Assembly: GCA_002346525.1 (NCBI GenBank)
Contig: DDZY01000124.1
Location: 1 to 7,557, forward strand
From: Proteobacteria bacterium UBA2996
Lineage (GTDB): Bacteria > Pseudomonadota > Gammaproteobacteria > Arenicellales > UBA868
DNA length: 7,557 nucleotides
Reading direction: 5' to 3'
In this document: positions 1 to 6,092 of the stretch, piece after piece
Position numbering within the stretch: the first letter of the stretch is position 1
Layout of the letters: each line of letters starts with the position of its first letter
Program-made: the position numbers and the translations under genes
The notes under the pieces: generated by a model
Seen by the model: only the letters and a program-made list of their open reading frames with translations
The model's database searches: none
Told to the model about the DNA's origin: nothing

Positions 1-111
1 ATCGTCCTTGATTACGACGTCGCTTACGATTTCCCCGCAATGCAAAGCCGTCTCTGCTGCCACAGGTGACGCAAGCAGTAGCGCGGTAAGTAGTCCAAGA
101 ATCTTTTTCAT
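1..111 (-). CDS. Secreted protein, N-terminal part (possible right-handed beta-helix protein)
   Basis: The gene runs off the left edge, so only its first 37 codons are visible. The start is ATG at 111-109; an ATG 8 bases upstream hits a stop after two codons. The product begins with a classic Sec signal peptide: two lysines after Met, a hydrophobic core (ILGLLTALLLA), then SPVAA followed by E, which fits signal peptidase I cleavage after residue 19. The mature start reads ETALHCGEIVSDVVIKDD. A CG-x-I-x-x-D-x-x-I/L-x-x-D pattern just after the signal peptide recalls the first strand of many secreted parallel beta-helix repeat proteins. That family link is inferred from pattern memory alone and is weak; secretion is well supported. 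The gene is last visible in a row of small membrane-protein genes, 7 bases after the stop of the previous one, so it is probably co-transcribed with them. The Shine-Dalgarno signal is poor, suggesting translational coupling. Confidence 0.7.
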   Translation of the reverse strand, partial: MKKILGLLTALLLASPVAAETALHCGEIVSDVVIKDD

Positions 112-118
112 TTCATGC

Positions 119-205
119 TCATTTTCGGCCTTTAAGCCATCGATATAACACTACAACCAAAACAACGGCAGTGAACAGTAGCCACTCGTATTCAAGCCCT
201 GTCAT
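119..205 (-). CDS. 28-aa single-pass membrane miniprotein
   Basis: This very short reading frame encodes 28 residues: MTGLEYEWLL, then a hydrophobic run FTAVVLVVVLY, then a strongly basic tail RWLKGRK. The acidic N-terminus and basic C-terminus around one hydrophobic segment suggest, by the positive-inside rule, an N-out/C-in single membrane helix. A good ribosome site (GGTGAG, a few bases before the ATG at 205-203) supports translation. The gene sits 15 bases after the stop of the 61-codon gene and ends 7 bases before the start of the secreted-protein gene, so it fits a polycistronic transcript. I recognise no family. The size recalls small phage or toxin-like membrane peptides, but nothing here shows such a role. 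A chance frame is possible, though the ribosome site, packing and membrane design make a real gene more likely. Confidence 0.5.
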   Translation of the reverse strand: MTGLEYEWLLFTAVVLVVVLYRWLKGRK

Positions 206-220
206 TACTCACCATCCTCG

Positions 221-406
221 TCAATTGCAGCCTTCGACGCACTTGACCGGGACTGGTGCACAGTTTCCATTCACAACGATTACATGGTCATTTTCGCCGT
301 ACGCCCTTAGCTCTGGCACGAACACCTTGGCAGCACCCCATCTAACCATGATAGTTATGTTCACTGCAATAACGGTAAGTAACACTTTCGTATAGCGGTC
401 AATCAT
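221..406 (-). CDS. 61-aa small membrane protein with cysteine-containing tail
   Basis: The 61-residue product opens MIDRYTKVLLTVIAVNITI, a basic start followed by one hydrophobic helix (about residues 8-21). This start strongly recalls a widespread group of small proteobacterial proteins beginning (M)DRYTK-VLTVIAV; that resemblance is from memory, and their function is unknown to me. The remaining ~40 residues should lie outside the membrane. They contain three cysteines (49, 56 and 60: CAPVPVKC then VEGC), which could form a disulfide or bind a metal or cofactor. AGAGA lies about 6 bases before the ATG at 406-404 as a modest Shine-Dalgarno. The gene is second in the minus-strand row of small membrane and secreted genes, 23 bases after the 35-codon gene and 15 before the 28-codon gene. 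The opposite-strand frame covering the same bases has no supporting features. Confidence 0.65.
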   Translation of the reverse strand: MIDRYTKVLLTVIAVNITIMVRWGAAKVFVPELRAYGENDHVIVVNGNCAPVPVKCVEGCN

Positions 407-429
407 TTCGTATCTCTAGTTGTATTCAA

Positions 430-537
430 TTACCCAAAATTACTTCTGATCATTGCCTCCAAGTAGCCTACCGATCCGATGTAGATACCAATCAACAACG
501 CGAGGATTACCATCAGAGTGATCGCTTTCTTCGTCAT
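430..537 (-). CDS. 35-aa single-pass membrane miniprotein
   Basis: This 35-codon frame starts at ATG 537-535 and ends at TAA 432-430. The product starts MTKKAIT, two lysines followed by a long hydrophobic stretch (LMVILALLIGIYIGSVGYL), then a short polar end (EAMIRSNFG). It has no clear signal-peptidase site, so a membrane-anchored peptide is more likely than a secreted one, although an uncleaved or atypical signal cannot be excluded. A GAGGA motif directly abuts the ATG, closer than the usual spacing, so initiation may be weak; an internal ATG at codon 9 is the only alternative and has no ribosome site. It is the first gene of the minus-strand small-protein row and begins 49 bases after the end of the integrase remnant. 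No family recognised. Confidence 0.45.
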   Translation of the reverse strand: MTKKAITLMVILALLIGIYIGSVGYLEAMIRSNFG

Positions 538-586
538 TCCTCAAATGCCCATTATTAAGTCGGCCAATCCTGGCTACCACTATAAA

Positions 587-1324
587 TCAGTGGACCTCGC
601 TGTGCGCTTCTATAAGCTCACTCACCTTCAGCGTAGGCACATGCACCGGAGCACCCGGTGGTGGCGTTTAGTCTTTTTAACTGCAAGCACCAGACTGTCG
701 CCATCAATCATCTCAGGGGTGATCTCCCGTACGTCAGACACCCGCAATCCGGGACGCATGGCAATCCCCATGACCCACCTTAAGGGTAGGTCGTGCAGCG
801 TCATAGACCGCCTGCATTTCCTCAGTACGCACGCGGCGAACCCGTTTTGCTGGCTTGAGGCGTACCACCTGGTTCTTGAACGGATTGGACTCCACAAACC
901 GGGCGAACTTGCCAAACTCGAATATGTTGTTGAGCATGGCTATCGCCCGGTTGCCATCAGGGATGGTTACAACGCACTGGGTCACTTTATTGGGCCTCAA
1001 TGACACCAGTTCGCGCTTACCAAACTGCTTGCGAATCTTGGCGATTACTTGCCGGTAGGACTTCTGAGACTGCTCCGCTAGGTCGCTAAAGGGCCGTAGG
1101 CCTGTCTTGGACAGGTCAATATCCCCGCCGTCGTTAAGGTAGAGGTTCAACGCTTCATTAACAGACCGAGCACGGGATTCTCCCTGCATGTGGATGTGGT
1201 ATTTCTCAAGGGCGACTTGTTTGTCTGTTCCCAGTGGAATCCACTTTGTTTTGCCGTCCACCGTGGGAGTAAAATAGTACCCATCACGGTTTCTAGGCTT
1301 CCTAAAGCAAGGTAACTTTTTCAT
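587..1324 (-). pseudogene. Degraded tyrosine recombinase (phage-type integrase)
   Basis: The start ATG at 1324-1322 has an excellent ribosome site (CTGGAG, 6-7 bases upstream). An in-frame ATG at 1357 lacks one. The N-terminal ~150 residues look like the arm-binding and SAM-like core-binding domains of tyrosine recombinases (GYYFTPTVDGKTKWIPLGT; FSDLAEQSQKSYRQVIAKIR; NNIFEFGKFARFVESNPFKN). Near 778-784 (CTTAAGG on the minus strand) one extra base breaks the frame; the frame then stops at 734-736. Reading resumes in the neighbouring frame as LRWVMGIAMRPGLRVSD, which carries the first catalytic arginine (GLR). A second shift, near 648-656, returns to the original frame (HHRV to PVHVPTLKVSELIEAHSEV) and ends at TGA 589-587. 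The HxxR motif, the second His and the tyrosine nucleophile are all absent, so the product cannot be an active recombinase. It marks the remains of an integrated element. Confidence 0.85.
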
Positions 1325-1365
1325 CGTTATCTCCAGTTTGTTGCGACGCAGCGACATGCCCGTCT

Positions 1366-1392
1366 TCTATAAGCGCCAATAAACTTTGACAA
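1366..1392 (-). promoter_or_regulatory. Candidate integrase promoter (weak)
   Basis: On the minus strand, TTGTCA (1392-1387) and TATAGA (1371-1366) resemble sigma-70 -35 and -10 boxes. Their spacing is 15 bases, shorter than ideal, and they lie about 40 bases ahead of the integrase start. The same spot reads TTGACA on the plus strand (1386-1391), an exact -35 consensus pointing toward the AOR gene at 1461. No good plus-strand -10 follows at 16-18 bases. The 9-bp near-palindrome TTTGACAAA (1385-1393) could therefore serve both directions. This is a motif reading only. Confidence 0.25.
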
Positions 1393-1417
1393 ACCTAGAC
1401 ACCTAGACAACCTAAAA
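1393..1417. repeat. Tandem ACCTAGAC repeats between divergent genes
   Basis: ACCTAGAC occurs twice head to tail without a gap (1393-1400 and 1401-1408), followed by a degenerate third copy ACCTAAAA (1410-1417). The array sits in the 136 bases between the divergent integrase remnant and the AOR-family gene. Short direct repeats next to an integrase gene can be arm-type or excisionase binding sites, or an operator for either gene; the sequence does not decide between these. Confidence 0.55.
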
Positions 1418-1460
1418 CGTAAGTGGTTGATTGGCCACTAGAAACCAGAGAGTAATAAGC

Positions 1461-3158
1461 ATGAGAGATTACCTGCATATACAGCTTGCCGAGCAAACTG
1501 TTGACCGGCAGACCTTTACCGGAGAACAGGTTGCCCGGTCAGGGCGCTATTTCATCGCCCGTGAGCTCGTAGCGTGCGGCGCGGCCAAGGTCGAACCGCT
1601 ATCGGGAGACAACCCCCTGATCTTTTCGGTCGGCCCGTTTGCAGGAACCAACTTTTCCAATGCCAACCGGGTCAGCGTCGGTTGCCGCAGTCCATTGACC
1701 GGCGGGATCAAAGAGGCGAATGCGGGCGGTACCTTTGGTTTTGCCCTGGGCCAGCTGGGTCTTGCCGGATTTACACTGCACGGAGCGGCAAGTGAGTGGA
1801 CGGTTATGCATGTCTCTCTTGAAGGCGAGGTCAGTTTCTCTTCCGCGGATGACTTGATGGGGCTATCGAATTTTGACTGTGCCGCAAAACTGCACGAGCG
1901 TTTCGGCAAGAAAGTCAGCCTCGGAATCTGCGGGCCAGTCGGAGAGTATCTGGGGCTCCTGTCAGGTATTTCGTTCAGTGATACTGATCTTCGGCCGTCC
2001 CGTCTTGCGGCGCGCGGCGGCGTTGGCGCAGTGTTGGGGGCCAAAAAAGTTAAAGCCATCGTACTGGATCTCAACAAGATGCCGAAACTCCATGACCGAA
2101 AGAAAGTTATCGGGGCGGTGAAGCAGTACAACGCCATGCTCAAGGAAGACGAAATCGCACAGAACATGAAGACCTTCGGCACGGCCCTGATGGCCGACAC
2201 CCAGAACTATCTTGGGGGGTTGCCGGTCAGGAACTTCACTGCCGGCCAACTGGTGGACCCCGATAAAGAAACCATGCGCATGGGCGGCGAGTTTATCCGT
2301 GACCAAAACCTGGAACGCGGCGGCCAGACGGCCCACGCCTGCATGCCCGGGTGCACGATCGAGTGCAGCAACGTTTACGTGGACAGCGAGGGCAAGGAGA
2401 TTACCTCGCCGGTCGAATATGAAACGATCGGTCTAATGGGAACCAACTGCGGGCTGACGGATCCCGATGAACTTGCCCAGGTGAATTTCGTCGCGAATGA
2501 CCTTGGCATTGATACGATCGAAGCCGGCGCGATGATCGCTGTGTTAATGGATGTGGGCCAGGGTGCATTCGGTGACGTGAACTTCATGCTAGAGGTGCTC
2601 GAAGAGATTCGCAGCGGTTCGGAAAACGGCCGCATTTGGGCCCAGGGAACTGCCCGGGTCGGAGAGCATTACGGGGCTGAGCGGGTACCGGTCATCAAAC
2701 AGCAGGCGATCAGCGCGTACGACCCCCGCGTCGTGGAGGCCACCGGAATTACTATGATGATGACGGCTCAGGGAGCAGATCATACCGCCGGCAATCTTCC
2801 AAAACTGGACTGTCGAGAGATGGATGCATCCGAGATTGTGGCAGCGAGTTTCGAAGCGCAGCGGGTGATGGCGGCGTCTGATTCATTGGGCCTATGCATC
2901 TTTGGGCGTGGCGTCACGGATACCCACTCCGATTTCATCGTGGAGGCTATCAACAGCGCGCTTGGAACAGACCTGCCCGAATCATTCTATCGGGATATCG
3001 GCAGTGAGACACTGCATCTAGAGCATGAGTTCAACCGGGCTGCCGGATTCAGCGATGCCGATGACGAGCTTCCGGCGTTTTTCTATGAAGAGCCGCTGCC
3101 GCCGATGGATCGTGTTGCACGCTTTCACGGCGAAGAGATCAATAAGTTCCGCGAGTAA
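1461..3158 (+). CDS. Aldehyde:ferredoxin oxidoreductase family protein (AOR-like, stand-alone)
   Basis: This is a complete 565-aa member of the tungsten/molybdenum bis-pterin AOR family, whose members oxidise aldehydes to acids, or the reverse, using ferredoxin-level electrons in the cytoplasm. ATG 1461 is preceded by AGAGAG at 8 bases; a TTG 30 bases upstream is in frame but has no ribosome site. Visible marks are RVSVGCRSPLTGGIKEANAGG in the N-terminal pterin domain, ARGGVGAVLGAKKVKAI (184-200), cluster cysteines 294, 298 and 302 (CMPGCTIEC), VEYET (318-322), YDPR (420-423) with GADH (438-441), and the distal cluster cysteine 479 in DSLGLCIFG. The first cysteine pair is spaced C-x3-C rather than the usual C-x2-C; I recall this spacing, with PLTGGIKEANAGG, from a separate branch of the family common in anaerobes. 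No ferredoxin gene adjoins it, so it may share the AorA-like protein at 6093. It converges on the flavoenzyme operon. The substrate is unknown. Confidence 0.9.
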   Translation: MRDYLHIQLAEQTVDRQTFTGEQVARSGRYFIARELVACGAAKVEPLSGDNPLIFSVGPFAGTNFSNANRVSVGCRSPLTGGIKEANAGGTFGFALGQLGLAGFTLHGAASEWTVMHVSLEGEVSFSSADDLMGLSNFDCAAKLHERFGKKVSLGICGPVGEYLGLLSGISFSDTDLRPSRLAARGGVGAVLGAKKVKAIVLDLNKMPKLHDRKKVIGAVKQYNAMLKEDEIAQNMKTFGTALMADTQNYLGGLPVRNFTAGQLVDPDKETMRMGGEFIRDQNLERGGQTAHACMPGCTIECSNVYVDSEGKEITSPVEYETIGLMGTNCGLTDPDELAQVNFVANDLGIDTIEAGAMIAVLMDVGQGAFGDVNFMLEVLEEIRSGSENGRIWAQGTARVGEHYGAERVPVIKQQAISAYDPRVVEATGITMMMTAQGADHTAGNLPKLDCREMDASEIVAASFEAQRVMAASDSLGLCIFGRGVTDTHSDFIVEAINSALGTDLPESFYRDIGSETLHLEHEFNRAAGFSDADDELPAFFYEEPLPPMDRVARFHGEEINKFRE

Positions 3159-3166
3159 ACGTCTAA

Positions 3167-3186
3167 GAGGCGGGATCATTCGCCTC
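3167..3186. terminator. Small hairpin between convergent genes (possible terminator)
   Basis: GAGGCG (3167-3172) and CGCCTC (3181-3186) form a 6-bp GC-rich stem with an 8-base loop, in the 26-base gap between the stop of the AOR gene and the stop of the DadA-like gene. The right arm overlaps the last bases of the minus-strand stop codon. There is no T-run on either side, so it is not a standard intrinsic terminator; it may only slow polymerase or protect 3' ends. Confidence 0.3.
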
Positions 3187-4513
3187 AGATGCCAATAATC
3201 GGATAGATCTGCGAGCCGTCACTGAAGCGGGAGAAACGAAATGGCTTGGGGTCGACCAGCGGTGTTTCATTCATGACGAGGTCTGCAGCGAGTTCTCCCG
3301 CTGCGGGCCCGATGCCGAATCCGTGTCCGGAAAACCCTGTGGCAACAAAAAAGCCGGGTTGTTGAGGGATTTCTGAAATAACCGGTACCGCATCAGGGGT
3401 GACATCAATCATTCCGGCCCACTGCTGCGCAATGGCTGCATCACGAAAGACTGGAAAATCCCTCGCCAGGCAGGACCGCGCCTTATCCAAGAGGTGTTGA
3501 ACCGGCGGAGGGTCAAGAACGCGGTGCGTTACAAATGGCTCTCCTTTACCGGCCACGGCCATCTTCTGAAAGCGCCGCGCCTGGGTAAAGGCGTTGCCCA
3601 CACTCGGTCTCAGGTGCCCCTTGGCCATCCACGCAAGCTTTTTAAACAAACCCAGAAATCGGAGCGCGTCAGGCGTGAGTTCAAACCAGATGGCGGTATT
3701 GGGGGCAACGGTATAGCCGCCGTCCGCACGCGGCCGAATTGCGAAATCTGGCGCACTGATGCAGGATTTGAGGTCTGCATTGATGGCGGCGGTACGCATG
3801 ACGGATGATCGGACCTTCAACTGAGGCAATATCAGGTGTTCGTGTGCGCAAAAGAGCCGTGACCAGGCGCCGGCGGCCAGCAGGACCGCATCAGAGCGGA
3901 TAAGGCCGTTCTCGGTGAGGACACCACAAACCCGGCCTGCGCTGATGTCGAGCCCGAGCGCCGCAGTTTTTGTCAGGATGATCGCTCCTTTTTTTTGTGC
4001 GCAGCGTGCGATCGTTGGAGCAGCAATAACCGGTTCCGCTTTACCGTCAGTCGGACAATAAAGGGCGCCATGCCAGTTGCGGGAACTGCCTGGCAAATGC
4101 CTCGCGACTTCGGCCGCGGTAATCAGCCCGGTATCAATGCCGAAGGGTTCCGCGTATTCAAGCCACTTTCCGTGGGTTTCAAGACCTTCATCGGAATCAG
4201 CAAGATAGAGTGTACCGCAGCGCTCGAATCCAACGTCTCCTTCAACACGTTCACTCATCGCAGCCCATCGTTCCAACGACTGCATGATGAGTGGAATCTC
4301 ACGAGGATCACGCCCCTGCTGACGGCACCAGCCCCAGTTGCGGGACGACTGCTCGGCACCGATCTCGCCCTTTTCGCAGAGCGTGACCGAAACGCCTCTC
4401 TCGGCAAGCGTGAGTGCCGCACTGACCCCTATGATCCCGCCGCCAATGATGGCAACATCGGTCTTCTCCGTCGGGAACGGATCGGAACTCAGGGGTTCAA
4501 CGAGAATCGGCAT
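3185..4513 (-). CDS. FAD-dependent oxidoreductase, DAO/DadA-like family
   Basis: The 442-aa product has the DAO fold of D-amino-acid dehydrogenases, sarcosine/glycine oxidases and relatives. These enzymes oxidise an amine or amino acid to an imine or 2-oxo acid on FAD. A Rossmann FAD site lies near the N-terminus (DVAIIGGGIIGVSAALTLA, about 19-37), followed by SSRNWGWCRQQ (56-66), typical of one DadA-like subgroup as I recall it. The C-terminal FAD part includes WAGMIDVTPDAVPVI (365-379) and GFFVATGFSGHGFGIGPAAG (387-406). No membrane segment or signal peptide is seen. The start at 4513-4511 lies inside the end of the upstream gene (17-base overlap) and lacks a clear ribosome site, so translation is probably coupled. 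The next protein-level landmark is the Rossmann motif, so the exact start is less certain than the gene. The substrate (D-amino acid, N-methyl amino acid or other) cannot be told. Confidence 0.9.
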   Translation of the reverse strand: MPILVEPLSSDPFPTEKTDVAIIGGGIIGVSAALTLAERGVSVTLCEKGEIGAEQSSRNWGWCRQQGRDPREIPLIMQSLERWAAMSERVEGDVGFERCGTLYLADSDEGLETHGKWLEYAEPFGIDTGLITAAEVARHLPGSSRNWHGALYCPTDGKAEPVIAAPTIARCAQKKGAIILTKTAALGLDISAGRVCGVLTENGLIRSDAVLLAAGAWSRLFCAHEHLILPQLKVRSSVMRTAAINADLKSCISAPDFAIRPRADGGYTVAPNTAIWFELTPDALRFLGLFKKLAWMAKGHLRPSVGNAFTQARRFQKMAVAGKGEPFVTHRVLDPPPVQHLLDKARSCLARDFPVFRDAAIAQQWAGMIDVTPDAVPVISEIPQQPGFFVATGFSGHGFGIGPAAGELAADLVMNETPLVDPKPFRFSRFSDGSQIYPIIGI

Positions 4514-5921
4514 GGGGCGCAGGAATGACTTTTCCGGGGTTGAATAAATCCTCGGGGTCCAGCGCCTTTTTGATCGCTGCCATGACCTTTAAAGCGGTGG
4601 GATCTTTGTATGTTTGCATCTCGTCAATCTTGGATATGCCGATCCCATGCTCAGCGCTGAAGGAGCCTCCTAACTCGGCGACGTGGTCATGGACCAAATC
4701 GTTCACTTCCTCCCATAGGGACAGAAAAGCCTCTGCGTCCATATCGGGGGGTTGCGAGAGGTTGAAGTGGATGTTGCCGTCTCCCACGTGACCAAACGGA
4801 CACGGCCTGATCCCCGGCACCCGTTTAGCGACGGTAGCCCAAGCCGTCTCGATAAATTCAGGGACCTTTGAAACCGGAACCGAAACGTCGTGTTTGATGC
4901 TCGCGCCTTCGAGACGTTGACCCTCTACAATCCCTTCCCGTAACTTCCAAAGCGACTTGGCCTGCTGTTCACTTGAGGCGATGACCGCGTCGTGAATGTC
5001 TCCCACCTCCAATGCCTTTTCAAGAATCGCTGAAAGCAGGGTATCCACGTTGATGGCATCGCCGCTGGCCTGGAGCGAAAGCAGGACGTACCACTCATGG
5101 GGTGCGGTCATCGGATCAGAGCAGCCTGACACGTGCTTGAAGGCAAAGTCGAGGCCAACTCGATGCATGAGTTCGAAACTGCACAGAGTGCCTCCACTGC
5201 CCGATTGGGCGCGTTCCAGGAATGCGATGCTGGCCGGAAGATCGTGCAACGCAACCAGTGCGGTTGCACTTTGATCAGGGTAGGGATATAGCTTTAGCGT
5301 TGCGGCGGTAATGATTCCCAGCGTGCCCTCGGAGCCAATAAGCAGCTGTTTGAGATCATACCCGGTATTGTTTTTCCTGAGGCCGTGAAGGTCAGACAGT
5401 AACTCGCCATTCGGCATCACGGCCTCAAGACCCAGAACCTGATCTCTTGCATTGCCGTAACGCAGAACGTTTATGCCGCCTGCATTGGTCGCGAGGTTAC
5501 CACCGATTTGGCAACTGCCTTCCGCCGCCAGGCTGAGTGGGAAAAACCGCCCGGCGTCACGTGCGGTCGCTTGGAGTTCCGCCAGGATACACCCCGCCTC
5601 CACCGTCATCGTGTTGTTGGCTGGATCGATGGCACGAATCTGTTTGAGCCGCTCGAGACTGAGGATGATTTGGTCGGCGTTTGCCACAGCACCACCACAG
5701 AGTCCGGTGTTGCCGCCTTGCGGCACCAACGGCGTTTTCTGTGCGATGCAGGTCCTCACCACTGCCTGGACCTCAGTGGTATCTCGAGGTCGAACGATGA
5801 TCTGCGACTTACCGTGAAACCGTCCGCGCCGTTCCTCTAGATAAGGCTCCGCTTCGACCGGGTTGGTAATCACCCCTCGATCGTCGAGAATTTCGCGAAG
5901 GTTTGAGAGCAGAGTATTCAT
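4497..5921 (-). CDS. FAD-binding oxidase, D-2-hydroxyglutarate / D-lactate dehydrogenase-like (GlcD family)
   Basis: The 474-aa product is a full-length FAD-linked oxidase of the PCMH type. The FAD domain (about 37-215) shows IIVRPRDTTEVQAVV, PQGGNTGLCGG (67-77), GGNLATNAGGINVLRYGN (140-157), LRKNNTGYDL (181-190) and GSEGTLGIIT (196-205). The catalytic/metal-site C-terminal domain shows KHDVSVPVS (343-351), FGHVGDGNIHFNL (376-388), SAEHGIG (422-428) and the family ending DPEDLFNPGKV. LRK-NTGYDL with the GHVGDGN and SAEHGIG motifs is most like D-2-hydroxyglutarate dehydrogenases, though D-lactate and other D-2-hydroxyacid dehydrogenases share most of them. Expected reaction: a D-2-hydroxyacid to a 2-oxo acid, electrons to an electron-transfer flavoprotein or quinone. 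It is the first gene of a two-gene minus-strand operon with the DadA-like gene. No strong Shine-Dalgarno precedes the ATG at 5921-5919. Confidence 0.92.
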   Translation of the reverse strand: MNTLLSNLREILDDRGVITNPVEAEPYLEERRGRFHGKSQIIVRPRDTTEVQAVVRTCIAQKTPLVPQGGNTGLCGGAVANADQIILSLERLKQIRAIDPANNTMTVEAGCILAELQATARDAGRFFPLSLAAEGSCQIGGNLATNAGGINVLRYGNARDQVLGLEAVMPNGELLSDLHGLRKNNTGYDLKQLLIGSEGTLGIITAATLKLYPYPDQSATALVALHDLPASIAFLERAQSGSGGTLCSFELMHRVGLDFAFKHVSGCSDPMTAPHEWYVLLSLQASGDAINVDTLLSAILEKALEVGDIHDAVIASSEQQAKSLWKLREGIVEGQRLEGASIKHDVSVPVSKVPEFIETAWATVAKRVPGIRPCPFGHVGDGNIHFNLSQPPDMDAEAFLSLWEEVNDLVHDHVAELGGSFSAEHGIGISKIDEMQTYKDPTALKVMAAIKKALDPEDLFNPGKVIPAPHADSR

Positions 5922-5988
5922 CGGTTAAATCAAGACTGGCAGATAGTGAATGACCTAGTCGCCGCAGGGTATTTTTGCCAGCGAAGGG

Positions 5989-5994
5989 ATTATA
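5989..5994 (-). promoter_or_regulatory. Candidate -10 box (TATAAT) for the flavoenzyme operon
   Basis: A perfect TATAAT reads on the minus strand 68 bases before the flavoenzyme operon start. No -35 match stands at 16-18 bases, so if used it would need an activator. The predicted transcription start (about 5982) puts the centre of the 13-bp palindrome at 6021 near -39, where class II activators bind. The role is inferred from position only. Confidence 0.35.
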
Positions 5995-6013
5995 GGGTTC
6001 CGAGGGGACAACG

Positions 6014-6052
6014 GTGTCACAGTGACATTCTTTTTTGGTACAGTGTCGCAGT
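6014..6052. promoter_or_regulatory. Candidate operator: 13-bp palindrome plus direct half-repeat
   Basis: TGTCACAGTGACA (6015-6027) is a perfect inverted repeat around a single central base. Its left part, GTGTCACAGT (6014-6023), recurs as GTGTCGCAGT (6043-6052), matching 9 of 10 bases, 29 bases downstream and separated by a T-run. The pair sits in the 171-base gap between the divergent flavoenzyme operon and the aorA-like gene, an ideal place for one regulator to control both. The regulator family is not recognised, and no regulator gene is in the window. Confidence 0.5.
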
Positions 6053-6092
6053 TGTCGATCAAATATTCAAAAATGCGGAGGAGAATCGCGTA

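Noticed and set aside
518..1003. 161-codon plus-strand frame opposite the integrase
   Set aside because: It lies antisense to recognisable recombinase sequence, has no ribosome site and no protein-like motifs; it is a shadow frame.
1393..1417. Short CRISPR-like array
   Set aside because: The copies are 8 bases and directly joined without spacers, so this is a tandem repeat, not a CRISPR.
1431..1460. TTG start extending the first AOR by ten residues
   Set aside because: ATG 1461 has AGAGAG at proper spacing, and family members begin near this point; the extra residues carry no family match.
1547..2200. 217-codon minus-strand frame inside the first AOR gene
   Set aside because: Composition is typical of the reverse strand of a GC-rich gene; the plus-strand AOR motifs run straight through it.
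3995..4528. 177-codon plus-strand frame opposite the DadA-like gene
   Set aside because: It is fully antisense to well-matched DAO-family sequence and shows no recognisable domain or ribosome site.
6036..6050. Sigma-54-like promoter TGGTACAGTGTCGCA upstream of the AorA-like gene
   Set aside because: GG and GC are 9 bases apart instead of the strict 10, so it should not work as a -24/-12 promoter.
5946..6092. 49-residue N-terminal extension of the AorA-like protein from ATG 5946
   Set aside because: It runs through the palindrome and the divergent promoter region, lacks a ribosome site, and adds unrelated sequence; GGAGGAG before ATG 6093 marks the likely start.
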